Notes: generated by a model from the letters alone, not told the origin. 64,000 nucleotides of DNA from an uncultured Christensenella sp. (GCA_910584975.1 CAJUEA010000001.1:274043-338042), one strand, 5' to 3'; shown: positions 26,646 to 35,694, numbered from the stretch's first letter. Program-made: numbers and translations.

Positions 26646-27662
26646 ATGTCAGTTTTAGTTACAGGTGGAGCAGGCTATATCGGTAGCCATACAATTATCG
26701 AATTGGATAAAGCAAACAGAGATGTTGTTGTTGTGGATAATTTTTGCAACAGCAAGCCAATCGCTCTTCAAAGAGTGGAAAAGATTATTGGCAAAAAAAT
26801 TAAGTTTTACGAAATTGATTGCTGTGACGAAGAGGCTCTTCGCAAAGTTTTCAAGGCAGAAAAAATTGACTCTGTTATTCATTTTGCAGGACTTAAAGCT
26901 GTTGGCGAATCAGTTGCAATTCCACTTAAGTATTATGAAAACAACTTGATAAGCACACTTTCCTTGCTAAAGGTTATGAAAGAGTTTGGTTGCAACAACC
27001 TTGTATTTTCTTCTTCAGCAACTGTTTATGGTATGCCAAAAAGCGTTCCTATTTCAGAGGATTTCCCACTTTCTGCAACAAATCCTTATGGCAGAACAAA
27101 ATTGTTTATTGAGGAAATTTTGAGAGACTATTACAAAGCAAATCCAGAAATGAATATTGCTTTGCTAAGATATTTCAACCCTATTGGTGCTCATGAGAGT
27201 GGTATGATTGGTGAAGATCCAAATGGTATTCCAAACAATCTTATGCCATATATCACACAAGTGGCAATTGGCAAGCTAAAACAACTTAGCGTGTTTGGTG
27301 ATGACTATCCAACACATGATGGCACAGGCGTTCGTGACTATATCCATGTTTGTGACCTTGCAAAAGGACATGTGCTTGCAATCAGCAAGTTGGAGACAAA
27401 TCCTGGTGTTGTTACATACAACCTTGGCACAGGCAATGGTTACAGCGTGCTTGATATGGTAAAAGCATTTGAAAAAGCTTGTGGTAAGCCAGTAAACTAC
27501 AAAATCGCTCCTCGCCGTCCTGGAGATGTTGCAGAGTGCTATGCTGACCCAACACTTGCATACAACGAGCTTGGCTTTAAGGCAGAATTCAATCTTGACA
27601 GAATGTGTGCTGATAGCTGGAGATGGCAATCTAATAACCCAAATGGTTATGACGAAAAATAA
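26646..27662 (+). CDS. galE: UDP-glucose 4-epimerase
   Basis: GalE (338 aa) interconverts UDP-glucose and UDP-galactose (often also the N-acetyl forms) using tightly bound NAD. The Rossmann motif VTGGAGYIGSHT (5-16) is followed by VIHFAGLKAVGES, FSSSATVYG and the catalytic YGRTKLFIEE (Tyr-x-x-x-Lys), then LRYFNPIGAHESG. Standard length; RBS AGGAGG. It is about 200 bp after the CBM9-like gene in an AT-rich gap. With the kinase upstream and galU at 42.9 kb it connects amino-sugar/galactose use to nucleotide-sugar supply. Confidence 0.95.
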   Translation: MSVLVTGGAGYIGSHTIIELDKANRDVVVVDNFCNSKPIALQRVEKIIGKKIKFYEIDCCDEEALRKVFKAEKIDSVIHFAGLKAVGESVAIPLKYYENNLISTLSLLKVMKEFGCNNLVFSSSATVYGMPKSVPISEDFPLSATNPYGRTKLFIEEILRDYYKANPEMNIALLRYFNPIGAHESGMIGEDPNGIPNNLMPYITQVAIGKLKQLSVFGDDYPTHDGTGVRDYIHVCDLAKGHVLAISKLETNPGVVTYNLGTGNGYSVLDMVKAFEKACGKPVNYKIAPRRPGDVAECYADPTLAYNELGFKAEFNLDRMCADSWRWQSNNPNGYDEK

Positions 27663-27741
27663 TAGGTTGCAAATTAAAAAAATGATAAAAAGTTGCAATT
27701 AAAAAATGTATTAAAATTTTGTTCTTATTTCAAAAATTGTT

Positions 27742-27762
27742 TTTAGTGTCGATTTTTGAGGG
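27742..27762 (+). repeat. Copy of the dispersed CCGATTTTTGA motif
   Basis: TTTAGTGTCGATTTTTGAGG between galE and the PHP phosphatase gene. Confidence 0.5.
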
Positions 27763-27811
27763 TATATTTGACAAAATTTGATTTGTAACTTTAAAAATTG
27801 AGGATAAAAGT

Positions 27812-28630
27812 ATGTTTGATTGTCATACACATTGCAATCATTCCGTAGATAGTCCGACAAGCATTGACACAATGATTGAGGTTGCCATTGAAAAAGGCGT
27901 ACGCTATATGGCATTTACCGATCATTTGGATTTTGATTACTTGTATGGAGAATCTATTGACAAAGATATCAAGCTTTTAGATATGCCTTTTCATTTGGCA
28001 GATACAATGCGTGCAAAAGCAAAGTATGCAGATAAAATTGAAATTGCGTGTGGCGTTGAGTGTGGTTTTTCCAAAGCTGCGGAAAATGATTACTTGAAAA
28101 TGCTAAGTGGCTGTGATTTAGATTTGATTTTAAATTCTGTGCACTCGGTAAACGGTATTGATTGTTATCATGAGGTGTATTTTGATGGCAAGAGCAAAAG
28201 AGAGGCATATGAACAATATCTTTTGGCTGTGCTTGATAGCGTAAAGGCTAAATATGACTTTGATGTTATCACACATATCGGTTATGTTTGCAGAAAAGCA
28301 CCTTTTGATGACAGAGATATGAATTATTGTGAATTTGCTGACATAATTGACAGCATATTGAAAGAGATAATCAGTCGTGGAGTATCACTTGAACTTAATT
28401 CGCATAATCGTGGCACCAACACGCCTTTTCTTCCTTATCTATCCATTGTGCAAAGGTATATTGAACTCGGTGGCAGTGAATTTACTTTTGGTTCAGATGC
28501 ACATCGCATATCAAGAGTAAATGATAAGTTTGATGTTGTAAAAGATTTTTTGATTGATAATGGACAAAAGTATATCAATATTTATAGGAAAAGGCAAAAG
28601 ATAAAAATTGACCTAACAAAATTAAGCTAA
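27812..28630 (+). CDS. PHP-family phosphatase, histidinol-phosphatase-like
   Basis: A 272-aa PHP-domain protein. MFDCHTHCNHSVDS supplies the first HxH metal pair, FTDHLDFD the second, and ACGVECGF, LNSVHSVNG, DVITHIGYV, LELNSHNRG and FGSDAHR the remaining His/Asp/Glu ligands of the trinuclear site. Length and motif spacing fit HisK/HisJ-type histidinol phosphatases. No other his genes are nearby, so a different phosphate ester is possible. RBS TTGAGG. Confidence 0.8.
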   Translation: MFDCHTHCNHSVDSPTSIDTMIEVAIEKGVRYMAFTDHLDFDYLYGESIDKDIKLLDMPFHLADTMRAKAKYADKIEIACGVECGFSKAAENDYLKMLSGCDLDLILNSVHSVNGIDCYHEVYFDGKSKREAYEQYLLAVLDSVKAKYDFDVITHIGYVCRKAPFDDRDMNYCEFADIIDSILKEIISRGVSLELNSHNRGTNTPFLPYLSIVQRYIELGGSEFTFGSDAHRISRVNDKFDVVKDFLIDNGQKYINIYRKRQKIKIDLTKLS

Positions 28631-28646
28631 AACCTGCTTAAAGCAT

Positions 28647-28668
28647 ATTAATGCCGATTTTTGACAGG
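28647..28668 (+). repeat. Copy of the dispersed CCGATTTTTGA motif
   Basis: ATTAATGCCGATTTTTGACA between the PHP gene and the hydrogenase gene. Confidence 0.5.
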
Positions 28669-28699
28669 TATTTTTGAGAGTTTTAACATAGGAGTAAAG

Positions 28700-30127
28700 A
28701 TGAGAGTATTTGATAATGCAACACAAGAACTGAAATATAAAGTGCTTAAAGAAGTTGCCAAACTTGCTTTTGAAGGCAGATTGAGTGACAGCTATTATGC
28801 TATACCTCGTATTTTAGTTCCTGATAGTTCTCCTGCAATGAGGTGCTGTATTTATAAGGATAGGGCGATTGTTGAAGAAATGGTGCGTAATATTATAGGC
28901 ACTTGGAAATTGCCAAATCAACTGCTTGAGGTTTTGGATATTGCTTGTGATGAGTGTCCAATTGATCGCTACACTGTCAGTGAAGGTTGTCGTGGTTGTA
29001 TTTCTCACAGGTGCGTATCAAGTTGTCCAGTGCAGGCTATTCGCATAAGCAAAACAAAAAAAGCTGTAATTGACATTGACAAGTGCATTGAATGTGGCAA
29101 ATGCTTTAAAGCTTGTCCTTACAACGCAATTCGTGAAAATGTTCGTCCTTGCGTGCGTGCTTGCAAGATTGGTGCAATCAAGGTTGAAAAAACAAAAAAA
29201 GCAAGCATTGATTACAACAAATGCGTAAGTTGTGGTGCGTGTATGGCAAAATGCCCTTTTGGTGCAATTCAAGATAGGTCTTACATACTTGACACAATTG
29301 AAATGCTTAAAAAGAGCGAAAATAACCAAAAATACAAAATTTATGCAATGGTAGCACCATCAATAGGCACTCAGTTTAATTATGCTTCAGTGGAGCAAAT
29401 TTGCACAGCACTTAAGCTTTTGGGTGTTTATGATATTTTTGAGGTGGCTTTGGGCGCAGATATAACGGCGTACAAAGATGCTCACGAATATGCAGAAAAA
29501 TCTGCATTGATGTCTTCTTGTTGCCCTTCATTTGTGGAGTATGTCAACAAACAATTCCCTCAGCTTGCATGCAGTATATCCGTAAATCCGTCTCCTATGG
29601 TTGAGTGTGCAAAGCTTATCAAAAAGCAAGAGCCAAACTCAAAAGTCATCTTTATTGGACCTTGTATAAGCAAAAAGAATGAGGCAAAGCTTGACAGTGT
29701 GAAAGATTATGTTGATAATGTTATAACTTTTGAGGAGTTGCAGGCTCTGATTGATAGCCGTGATATAAAAGTGGAGGAGCTTGAGCCAACTCAAATTAAA
29801 TCTGCATCTTATTTTGGCAGAGTTTTTGCCCGTGTTGGTGGTGTAAGCGAGGCTGTGAAAAATATCATAGAAGAAGAAAAACTTGACATAGTGCCAAACA
29901 TTGTTTGTGCTGACGGGTTGGATAATATAAAAATAACATTATTGAAGAACAACAAAGGCATTGCAAAGGGCTTGTTTATTGAAGGTATGGCTTGTACAGG
30001 AGGTTGTGTTAATGGTGCTGGTTGCGTAAATCACGATGCAAGAAGTATCAAAATGATGAACGAGTACAGCGAAAAAGCCTCAAAAGACAATGTAAGCAAT
30101 ATTGTCAAAGAAAATTTAAAAGACTAA
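28700..30127 (+). CDS. [FeFe]-hydrogenase, monomeric with four-cluster-like N-terminus (group B-like)
   Basis: A 475-aa iron-only hydrogenase catalytic protein, expected to reduce protons or oxidise H2 with ferredoxin in the cytoplasm. The ATG at 28700 follows AGGAG. Residues 83-190 carry an unusual Cys-rich lead (CDECP, CRGCISHRC) and two 4Fe-4S motifs: CIECGKCFKACP (129-140) and CVSCGACMAKCP (175-186). The H-cluster signatures are SSCCPSF (272-278), IGPCISKK (319-326) and EGMACTGGC (428-436). All four ligand cysteines (275, 322, 432, 436) and the proton-relay Cys274 are kept. The wording GPC-x-x-KK in place of MPCxxKKxE and the lack of Trp after SCCP fit group B-like enzymes more than the classical CpI type. 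No maturases in the window. Confidence 0.85.
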   Translation: MRVFDNATQELKYKVLKEVAKLAFEGRLSDSYYAIPRILVPDSSPAMRCCIYKDRAIVEEMVRNIIGTWKLPNQLLEVLDIACDECPIDRYTVSEGCRGCISHRCVSSCPVQAIRISKTKKAVIDIDKCIECGKCFKACPYNAIRENVRPCVRACKIGAIKVEKTKKASIDYNKCVSCGACMAKCPFGAIQDRSYILDTIEMLKKSENNQKYKIYAMVAPSIGTQFNYASVEQICTALKLLGVYDIFEVALGADITAYKDAHEYAEKSALMSSCCPSFVEYVNKQFPQLACSISVNPSPMVECAKLIKKQEPNSKVIFIGPCISKKNEAKLDSVKDYVDNVITFEELQALIDSRDIKVEELEPTQIKSASYFGRVFARVGGVSEAVKNIIEEEKLDIVPNIVCADGLDNIKITLLKNNKGIAKGLFIEGMACTGGCVNGAGCVNHDARSIKMMNEYSEKASKDNVSNIVKENLKD

Positions 30128-30138
30128 TAGCTCAAAAT

Positions 30139-30174
30139 AAAAGCTTTTTACATCAATTTGTAAAAAGCTTTTTG
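30139..30174 (+). terminator. Intrinsic terminator after the hydrogenase
   Basis: 14-bp perfect stem AAAAGCTTTTTACA with its complement, 6-nt loop, T-tail. Confidence 0.88.
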
Positions 30175-30354
30175 CGTTACTTTTGTTAATAAAAAATCAT
30201 AAATTAATAGTAAATTTTAGTCTAATTTATAAAAGAATTATAACCATATAGTTAACAAACATATCTAATAGTGTGTATAAATGATTGTTCAAATTAAATT
30301 TTTATTACTATTTGTAATATTTAGGTAAATAACCAAAGGAAATAAAAAAATAAA

Positions 30355-30383
30355 TTGACAATGATTTTAAAAATTATTATAAT
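30355..30383 (+). promoter_or_regulatory. Sigma-A promoter of an orphan structured RNA
   Basis: Perfect TTGACA (30355-30360), 17-bp spacer, perfect TATAAT (30378-30383). No protein gene starts before the terminator at 30492-30537. Confidence 0.8.
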
Positions 30384-30389
30384 AAAATC

Positions 30390-30537
30390 ATAAAAGACCT
30401 AAAATTAATTGCGATATACTGCTATCGATAAACAATTAATTTTATTAAATTTCGGAAGTACTAACTTCATAAAACTTTTTACAATTCTATTACCGAAACT
30501 GGTATGGCAATCGTCGTACCAGTTTTGGTATTTTTTT
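30390..30537 (+). ncRNA. Candidate small structured RNA of about 148 nt
   Basis: A consensus promoter starts and a strong terminator ends this unit, with no plausible ribosome site and gene between. The 5' part forms an 11-bp stem AAAATTAATTG / CAATTAATTTT (30401-30411 with 30433-30443) capped by CGATA-TACTGC-TATCG. A small GAAGT/ACTTC hairpin follows near 30454-30467. TTTCGG (30450-30455) is complementary to CCGAAA (30493-30498) inside the terminator's 5' arm, so an alternative antiterminated fold is possible. It may be a free sRNA, or a leader that reads through into the response-regulator gene 145 bp further on, although that gene has its own promoter. I do not recognise a known RNA family. 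Confidence 0.6.
30492..30537 (+). terminator. Terminator of the orphan RNA
   Basis: 13-bp stem ACCGAAACTGGTA / TACCAGTTTTGGT (one G-U) with a 12-nt loop and a T7 tail. Confidence 0.88.
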
Positions 30538-30569
30538 GCTTTAAATAGGCAAATTCGCATTATTTGCTA

Positions 30570-30598
30570 TTTACTTTTGCTGAAAAATTAGGTATAAT
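30570..30598 (+). promoter_or_regulatory. Promoter of the two-component operon
   Basis: TTTACT, 17-bp spacer, perfect TATAAT, 82 bp before the regulator ATG. Confidence 0.65.
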
Positions 30599-30680
30599 AA
30601 TATTGTTATAAATTAATTTGCATTAAGTTGTATTTTGAGCTTTTTGTGTAAAATGGCAATGGCGAGGGGAAATTGAGGTT

Positions 30681-31391
30681 ATGAAAATAATAATTTGTGA
30701 TGATGACAATACAGCAAGAGGCAATCTTTTGCAGTTATGCAATAAACACTTGATGGGCGATGGGGCTGTGATAGAGGATTTTTCATCTGCAAAGCAACTG
30801 ACAAGGGAGATAATGCAAGATGTTGACATTGCTTTTTTAGATATAGAAATGCCTGAAATAAATGGGTTGGTGGTTGCAAACAAATTGCACGAGCTTTGCC
30901 CAAAGTGTTTGATTATTTTTGTAACCAGTTATACTGAGTACATAACTGAGGCTATGCGAAATTATGCATATCAATTTTTGACAAAACCAGTGAAAGAACA
31001 AGACCTTGTCATTGAGCTTAATCGTGCGAAAGAAGAATTGTCAAGAAGAATAAGCAAACTGACAATTGTTTGTGGCGAGGCAGAACGAGTTTTTGAAGTT
31101 GGGAAAATTTTGTATGTGGAAAGTGACAACAAGCATTTAAGAATTGTGCTTGTAAGTGGAGAAGTTTGTGTGACAAGGGCAAAGATAAACAAATATTATG
31201 ATTTTTTGCTTGAAAGGAATTTTGCTCAACCTCACAAAAGCTATATGGTAAATTTGTATTATGTAAAAGAGTTTAACAATCAATATGTAACTTTTGATAA
31301 CGGAGTTGCAATTCCAATTTCAAGGTCAAAAAGTGCAGATTTTAAGCGTGCATTCAATCGTTATTTAAATGGGGTGCACTATGGAAAGTAA
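30681..31391 (+). CDS. LytTR-family response regulator (AgrA-like)
   Basis: A 236-aa regulator; RBS TTGAGG. The receiver domain (1-120) has the acidic cluster CDDD (6-9), phospho-acceptor Asp54 in AFLDIEMPEING, and the conserved Thr/Lys switch residues in VTSYTEY and FLTKPVKE. The C-terminal LytTR DNA-binding domain (about 135-232) has ILYVESDNKHLRIVL, RNFAQPHKSYMVNLYYV and the closing ISRSKSADFKRAF. It overlaps the sensor kinase gene by 11 bp. No agrB/agrD-like genes are nearby, so the signal is unknown. Confidence 0.92.
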   Translation: MKIIICDDDNTARGNLLQLCNKHLMGDGAVIEDFSSAKQLTREIMQDVDIAFLDIEMPEINGLVVANKLHELCPKCLIIFVTSYTEYITEAMRNYAYQFLTKPVKEQDLVIELNRAKEELSRRISKLTIVCGEAERVFEVGKILYVESDNKHLRIVLVSGEVCVTRAKINKYYDFLLERNFAQPHKSYMVNLYYVKEFNNQYVTFDNGVAIPISRSKSADFKRAFNRYLNGVHYGK

Positions 31392-32655
31392 AGTGATTAT
31401 CATCATAATGCTTGCAATAGTTGAATTTGCCGTTGCATTTGAGGTGTATTACAAATCAAACGATAAACGCAAAGTAAACTGGTGGGTTGCAAGTATGCTG
31501 GGCGTGGGATATGTGGCTTTTGCAGCAATAAGCTCTATATTTATTCAAATATATTTTGTGGATATTGTTGTAAGCGCAATGTTGTTGCTTGCGTTGTCCT
31601 TTGCTTTTGATATTGGCAAAAACAAACGAAATGTAATTATTGTTGTATCATCTATCATTTGCATGGCTATTTTTGTAATTGCTGGTGTAGTAGTGGCAAT
31701 TGCACTAAGTTTTCCATTGCAAAACAACAAAAATAATGAGAATATGGTTGCAGTTGTAACTTTTGTTTCCAAGCTGTTGTTGCTGTTTTTTATGCAACTT
31801 CTTGCAATCAAACTTAGAGATAAACAAATCAAAACAAAAATATGGTATTCATTGACATCTTTAGCGTTACCACTTGCAACTTTTATTGTGCTGACAATTC
31901 AATCCTATTTGTTGGATCAATCACAAAATAACACTTCAAAAACTTTGATATTGATTTCGGCTGGAATTTTGACTTTATCTTGCTTGTTAGCATTATTTTT
32001 GATTGAGGCGTTTGGAAATCGTGAAAAGCAGTTGCAACTTGAAACTTTCAGAATGCAGGAGTTGCAAAAAGAAAAATCATATTATCAAAAGACAATTGAA
32101 ATGTCAATGCAGTCAAACAAAGCAATGCATGACTTAAAGCATATTTTGTTTAAGCTTTATGAGCAAGGCGAGAACACTGCCGAAGTCAAAGATTTGATTG
32201 AGCAAATGTACGGCATTGCAACAAAAGCAAATTTTGTGAAGTATACTGCATTAAATGGGCTTAATGTGTTGCTAAACATTAAATTTAATGAGATAAAGGA
32301 CAAAAATATTGAGTTTGAACATCACATTTTTGTAAGCGAGCAAATAAAAATTGACGAAATAGATCTGTGTGTGTTGTTTGGTAATCTTTTTGACAATGCG
32401 ATTGAGGCAGTTTGTCAGTGTAAAAAGAAATTTATAAAAATAAATGTTACTGAACGAAAAGAATATTTTATTATCAATATGACAAATAGTACGATCAATA
32501 ACAACATAGCGTTTGGTGTAACCTCAAAAGCAAACAAATTGCAACACGGCTTTGGCTTGCAATCAGTTTGTGATATTGCTGACAAATACGATGGCGATGT
32601 CGACTATAATTTGAAAAGTGGAGTGTTTGAAATCGCAGTTATGTTGAAGAATTAA
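31381..32655 (+). CDS. GHKL sensor histidine kinase (AgrC-like)
   Basis: A 424-aa kinase. Six to seven TM segments occupy residues 5-210, followed by a coiled region and the dimerisation/phosphoacceptor motif AMHDLKHILFKL (His250 likely phosphorylated). The ATPase part carries the N-box NLFDNAIEAV, and the G-box region HGFGLQSVCDIADKYDGDV. This is the AgrC/HPK10 layout, without PAS or HAMP domains. The start at 31381 lies inside the regulator gene, giving an 11-bp overlap. It presumably phosphorylates the upstream LytTR regulator. Confidence 0.88.
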   Translation: MESKVIIIIMLAIVEFAVAFEVYYKSNDKRKVNWWVASMLGVGYVAFAAISSIFIQIYFVDIVVSAMLLLALSFAFDIGKNKRNVIIVVSSIICMAIFVIAGVVVAIALSFPLQNNKNNENMVAVVTFVSKLLLLFFMQLLAIKLRDKQIKTKIWYSLTSLALPLATFIVLTIQSYLLDQSQNNTSKTLILISAGILTLSCLLALFLIEAFGNREKQLQLETFRMQELQKEKSYYQKTIEMSMQSNKAMHDLKHILFKLYEQGENTAEVKDLIEQMYGIATKANFVKYTALNGLNVLLNIKFNEIKDKNIEFEHHIFVSEQIKIDEIDLCVLFGNLFDNAIEAVCQCKKKFIKINVTERKEYFIINMTNSTINNNIAFGVTSKANKLQHGFGLQSVCDIADKYDGDVDYNLKSGVFEIAVMLKN

Positions 32656-32766
32656 TCGGAATATAGTCTAAAGGTACAATTTGTCGATTTTTGCATTTTA
32701 TTGACAATTCTGCAAAAATTTGATATAATAAAATAAATAGTTTAATTTGTTTTCAGAGAGGGTTGT

Positions 32767-34677
32767 GTGAAAGAAATATTAGAACCTTTAAAAGAATATT
32801 CAAAATATCAAGAACGATTTGATGAACTGGTTGACGCAACTTATGAACATCTTGTCAAAACAAGTCATATAGATGTGAAACAAAATCAGGAAACTGTAAA
32901 AAAATTTAATGATGCAGACGGCTTATTTCGTGCAGAAAGAAAAAAACTAAATGTGCAAAAAAATCTAAAAAGTTTTTTGATTTTCTTAAGTGTTGCTGCG
33001 GGCATAGCTATAATTATTGGTGCCCTTATGCTTTATGGTGCAATAAAAGTTGGCACATCTGTATTTGCAGGCGTTTTGACACTTAGCATTGGGGCTGTTG
33101 TAATGGTCGCTGCGATATTGATAATCACTCTTGTTATAAACAAAAAAATCAAATTGCTAAAGGAATCAGCCAAACAGCTAAAAGAAAATGCAGATAGCAT
33201 TTTGCAAGAGGCTTGGAAACAAATGGAACCATTAAATAGTTTGTTCAGCAGCGATATTACACATGATTTGGTAAACAGCCTTGATACAATCATACATATT
33301 GATAATTATTATTCAGTTTTGCACGAAGTGTATTTGAACAAATATTTCAAGTTTCCATATTTTTCTGAGGATGACAGCACTACTACAAATATGATAGTTG
33401 GTACGATTGCAAAAAATCCGTTTGTCATTGCAAGAGAAGTTGAAATGGAAATGGGCACAAAAGTCTATGAGGGCAGTTTGGTGGTTACTTGGACAGAAAC
33501 TCGAAGAGATTCTAAAGGCAATGTTCAAACTGTCACCCACAGCCAAACTTTGGTTGCAACAGTTTCAAGACCTTGTCCTTATTACAATGATGAAACATTT
33601 CTTGTTTATGCCAATGAGGCTGCTCCAAATTTGAATTTTTCAAGAAGTCCTCAGGCAAAAAACAAAGACGACAAGCAAATTGAGCGTATGGTTAAGCGTG
33701 GAGAAAGAAAACTTTCTAAGCTTGTGCAGGATGATATGAAACATGGAGATGGCTCCTTTGTGGCAATGTCCGATACAGAGTTTGACATATTGTTTGGTGC
33801 GTTCGACAGAGATAACGAAACACAATTCAGGCTTTTGTTTACTCCACTGGCACAACGAAACACAATTGATTTAATCAAGGATTCTCCATACGATGACGAT
33901 TTTTATTTTATCAAAAAAGGCAAAATAAACACCGTGCTTGCTCATCACGCAGATAATTGGCAAATGCTTGCAGGCAGAGATTTTGCATCATACAGCGTGG
34001 ATATTTCAAGAGAGTTGTTTGCAAATTACAACAAAGACTTTTTTAAGCATTTATATTTTATGTTGGCGCCGCTTTTAAACATTCCGTTGTATCAACAACT
34101 TTTGCCAAACGATATGTCTTTCGATTTGAGTTCCGAAACAAATATTGCAGCCCGTGAGGCGGAATTGATGGCAAACATTTTGCCTGCAGAGTTTTTGGCA
34201 AATGCCGATAGTGCAACAAGAGCAATTTACAAAATCAAGTATAAGCCAAGCATTGGGGCTGTGGACAATATAATGATTTTTGCCAGTTCGTTTGGTATAA
34301 CCCCAAGGGTGGAGTATGTCCCTCGCATTGCAGGCAATGGCAGAATGTATAGTGTTCCTGTGTATTGGGATGAATATTTTCCGTTGGAGTGCACCACTGA
34401 GGCTTTGTTGTTTGATGCAAATGGTTTGAACAATGAAAAATATTCTGAACTTGTAAGATTATTGCAAGAAAATGATGTGGCAAATGGTGGCAAATCTGCT
34501 ATTGCAGAATGTTCTGGAATTATGATTGTCCTTCCAAAAGAAGGCGTTGCAAATGAACTTGCAAACAAAATAAACACTATTTTGAAAACAAAAGACTTGA
34601 AAGCGCAAAAAGAAAAAAGAATTTTGTTTATGGCAGCGATTCACGAATTAATAAAAAATCAACATTTATTTGATTAA
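32767..34677 (+). CDS. Membrane protein that pairs with LemA
   Basis: A 636-aa protein with a GTG start preceded by AGAGAGGG. A helical N-terminus (1-65) is followed by two TM segments (about 68-120) and a large soluble domain of about 500 residues with no cysteines in catalytic arrangement. Landmarks are NPFVIAREVEMEMGTKVYEG, VTWTETRRDSKGN, SRPCPYYNDETFLVYANEAA and PVYWDEYFPLECTTEALLFD. Large two-TM proteins of this build occur next to lemA genes in Mollicutes and Firmicutes; the resemblance is from memory. The LemA gene follows 285 bp downstream. Function is not established. Confidence 0.55.
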   Translation: MKEILEPLKEYSKYQERFDELVDATYEHLVKTSHIDVKQNQETVKKFNDADGLFRAERKKLNVQKNLKSFLIFLSVAAGIAIIIGALMLYGAIKVGTSVFAGVLTLSIGAVVMVAAILIITLVINKKIKLLKESAKQLKENADSILQEAWKQMEPLNSLFSSDITHDLVNSLDTIIHIDNYYSVLHEVYLNKYFKFPYFSEDDSTTTNMIVGTIAKNPFVIAREVEMEMGTKVYEGSLVVTWTETRRDSKGNVQTVTHSQTLVATVSRPCPYYNDETFLVYANEAAPNLNFSRSPQAKNKDDKQIERMVKRGERKLSKLVQDDMKHGDGSFVAMSDTEFDILFGAFDRDNETQFRLLFTPLAQRNTIDLIKDSPYDDDFYFIKKGKINTVLAHHADNWQMLAGRDFASYSVDISRELFANYNKDFFKHLYFMLAPLLNIPLYQQLLPNDMSFDLSSETNIAAREAELMANILPAEFLANADSATRAIYKIKYKPSIGAVDNIMIFASSFGITPRVEYVPRIAGNGRMYSVPVYWDEYFPLECTTEALLFDANGLNNEKYSELVRLLQENDVANGGKSAIAECSGIMIVLPKEGVANELANKINTILKTKDLKAQKEKRILFMAAIHELIKNQHLFD

Positions 34678-34962
34678 TTGTTGAATTAAAGATTTGAAAA
34701 TGCTAGTTTAGTATTATTTAAAATTGTAATTATATATATTATTTAATAAAAATAACACTTTTTATTTGATATATTAAAGGCATTTTTATATTAATAAAGT
34801 ATGCAATATAATTTGACTCTTAATGATTATATGGGAAAGCATTTTACAAAATCTAAATGAAATTTTGTTATTAATTAGGTATCACACAAGATATCTGTAA
34901 TAAAAATATCAGCAAAAGCTGAATAATTTAAAAAAGTATTTTTTACTTGGGAGGTAAAATTT

Positions 34963-35634
34963 ATGGCAAATGAATTGGACGAATTGAATGATGAGACTAT
35001 GGAAGAGGGCAGAGATGTAAAAGTAATTGCAAAGCAAATCTCCCCAAAAGTTGGTGTTGGCTCAAAGATTTTTGAAATTATGCTTTGGGTATTGGGCATT
35101 ATTCCGGGTATTGTATTTTTGATTATGAAAAAAAATGCAGACAACGAATTAAAGCGTATTGAACAACAAATTAACAAAGCTGCATCAACAATCGATAACT
35201 TTCTTGAGCAAAGGGTTGTTGTTTTGCAAAACTGCGCACAACTTGTAAACAAAGCCGTTGACTTAGACAAGGAGACATTCGCTCAACTTGCATCTTTGCG
35301 TTCAGGCATTCATCCTCAATCAGGCGAGGAAAGAAATGAATATTCTCAACAAATCGATGGTGCATCTTCAAGTTTGCGTTTTGTTATGGAAAACTATCCA
35401 GAGCTTAGATCTCACGATAGCATTAGAGCTGCAATGGAGCAAAATAGCTATTTGCAAAAAGAAGTTACTGCTGCAAGAGAAGTTTACAATGATTGCATCA
35501 ACAGATGGAATTTGGAAATCTTCAAATGGCCAACAAAGCAAATTGTTGCTGCAAAAAATGATTACAAAACAAGAATTCCATTTATCGCATCAAAAGAAAT
35601 TAAAGAACAAGCTAAAGGCACATTCTTTGCTTGA
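34963..35634 (+). CDS. LemA-family protein
   Basis: A 223-aa protein, RBS GGGAGG. A single TM segment (about 36-55, KIFEIMLWVLGIIPGIVFLI) is followed by a long helical bundle with the LemA hallmarks. These are an ELKRIEQQINKAASTIDNFL first helix, NCAQLVNKAVDLDKETF, a LRFVMENYPELRSHDSI helix and VTAAREVYNDCINRWN. LemA proteins are membrane-anchored with a soluble helical domain; their role is unclear. Unlike many LemA proteins it has about 35 acidic residues before the TM segment. Confidence 0.85.
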   Translation: MANELDELNDETMEEGRDVKVIAKQISPKVGVGSKIFEIMLWVLGIIPGIVFLIMKKNADNELKRIEQQINKAASTIDNFLEQRVVVLQNCAQLVNKAVDLDKETFAQLASLRSGIHPQSGEERNEYSQQIDGASSSLRFVMENYPELRSHDSIRAAMEQNSYLQKEVTAAREVYNDCINRWNLEIFKWPTKQIVAAKNDYKTRIPFIASKEIKEQAKGTFFA

Positions 35635-35662
35635 TTTATCAATCGCTAAAAGTATGAAAAAT

Positions 35663-35694
35663 GCAAGTCTTTTCATAGGGGCTTGCTTTTTTTT
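35663..35694 (+). terminator. Intrinsic terminator after lemA
   Basis: Stem GCAAGTC / GGCTTGC (with a G-U pair), loop of about 10 nt, T8 tail. Confidence 0.75.

Noticed and set aside
32682..32694. Possible further copy of the CCGATTTTTGA motif
   Set aside because: Only TGTCGATTTTTGC is shared; too short and diverged to list as a repeat copy.
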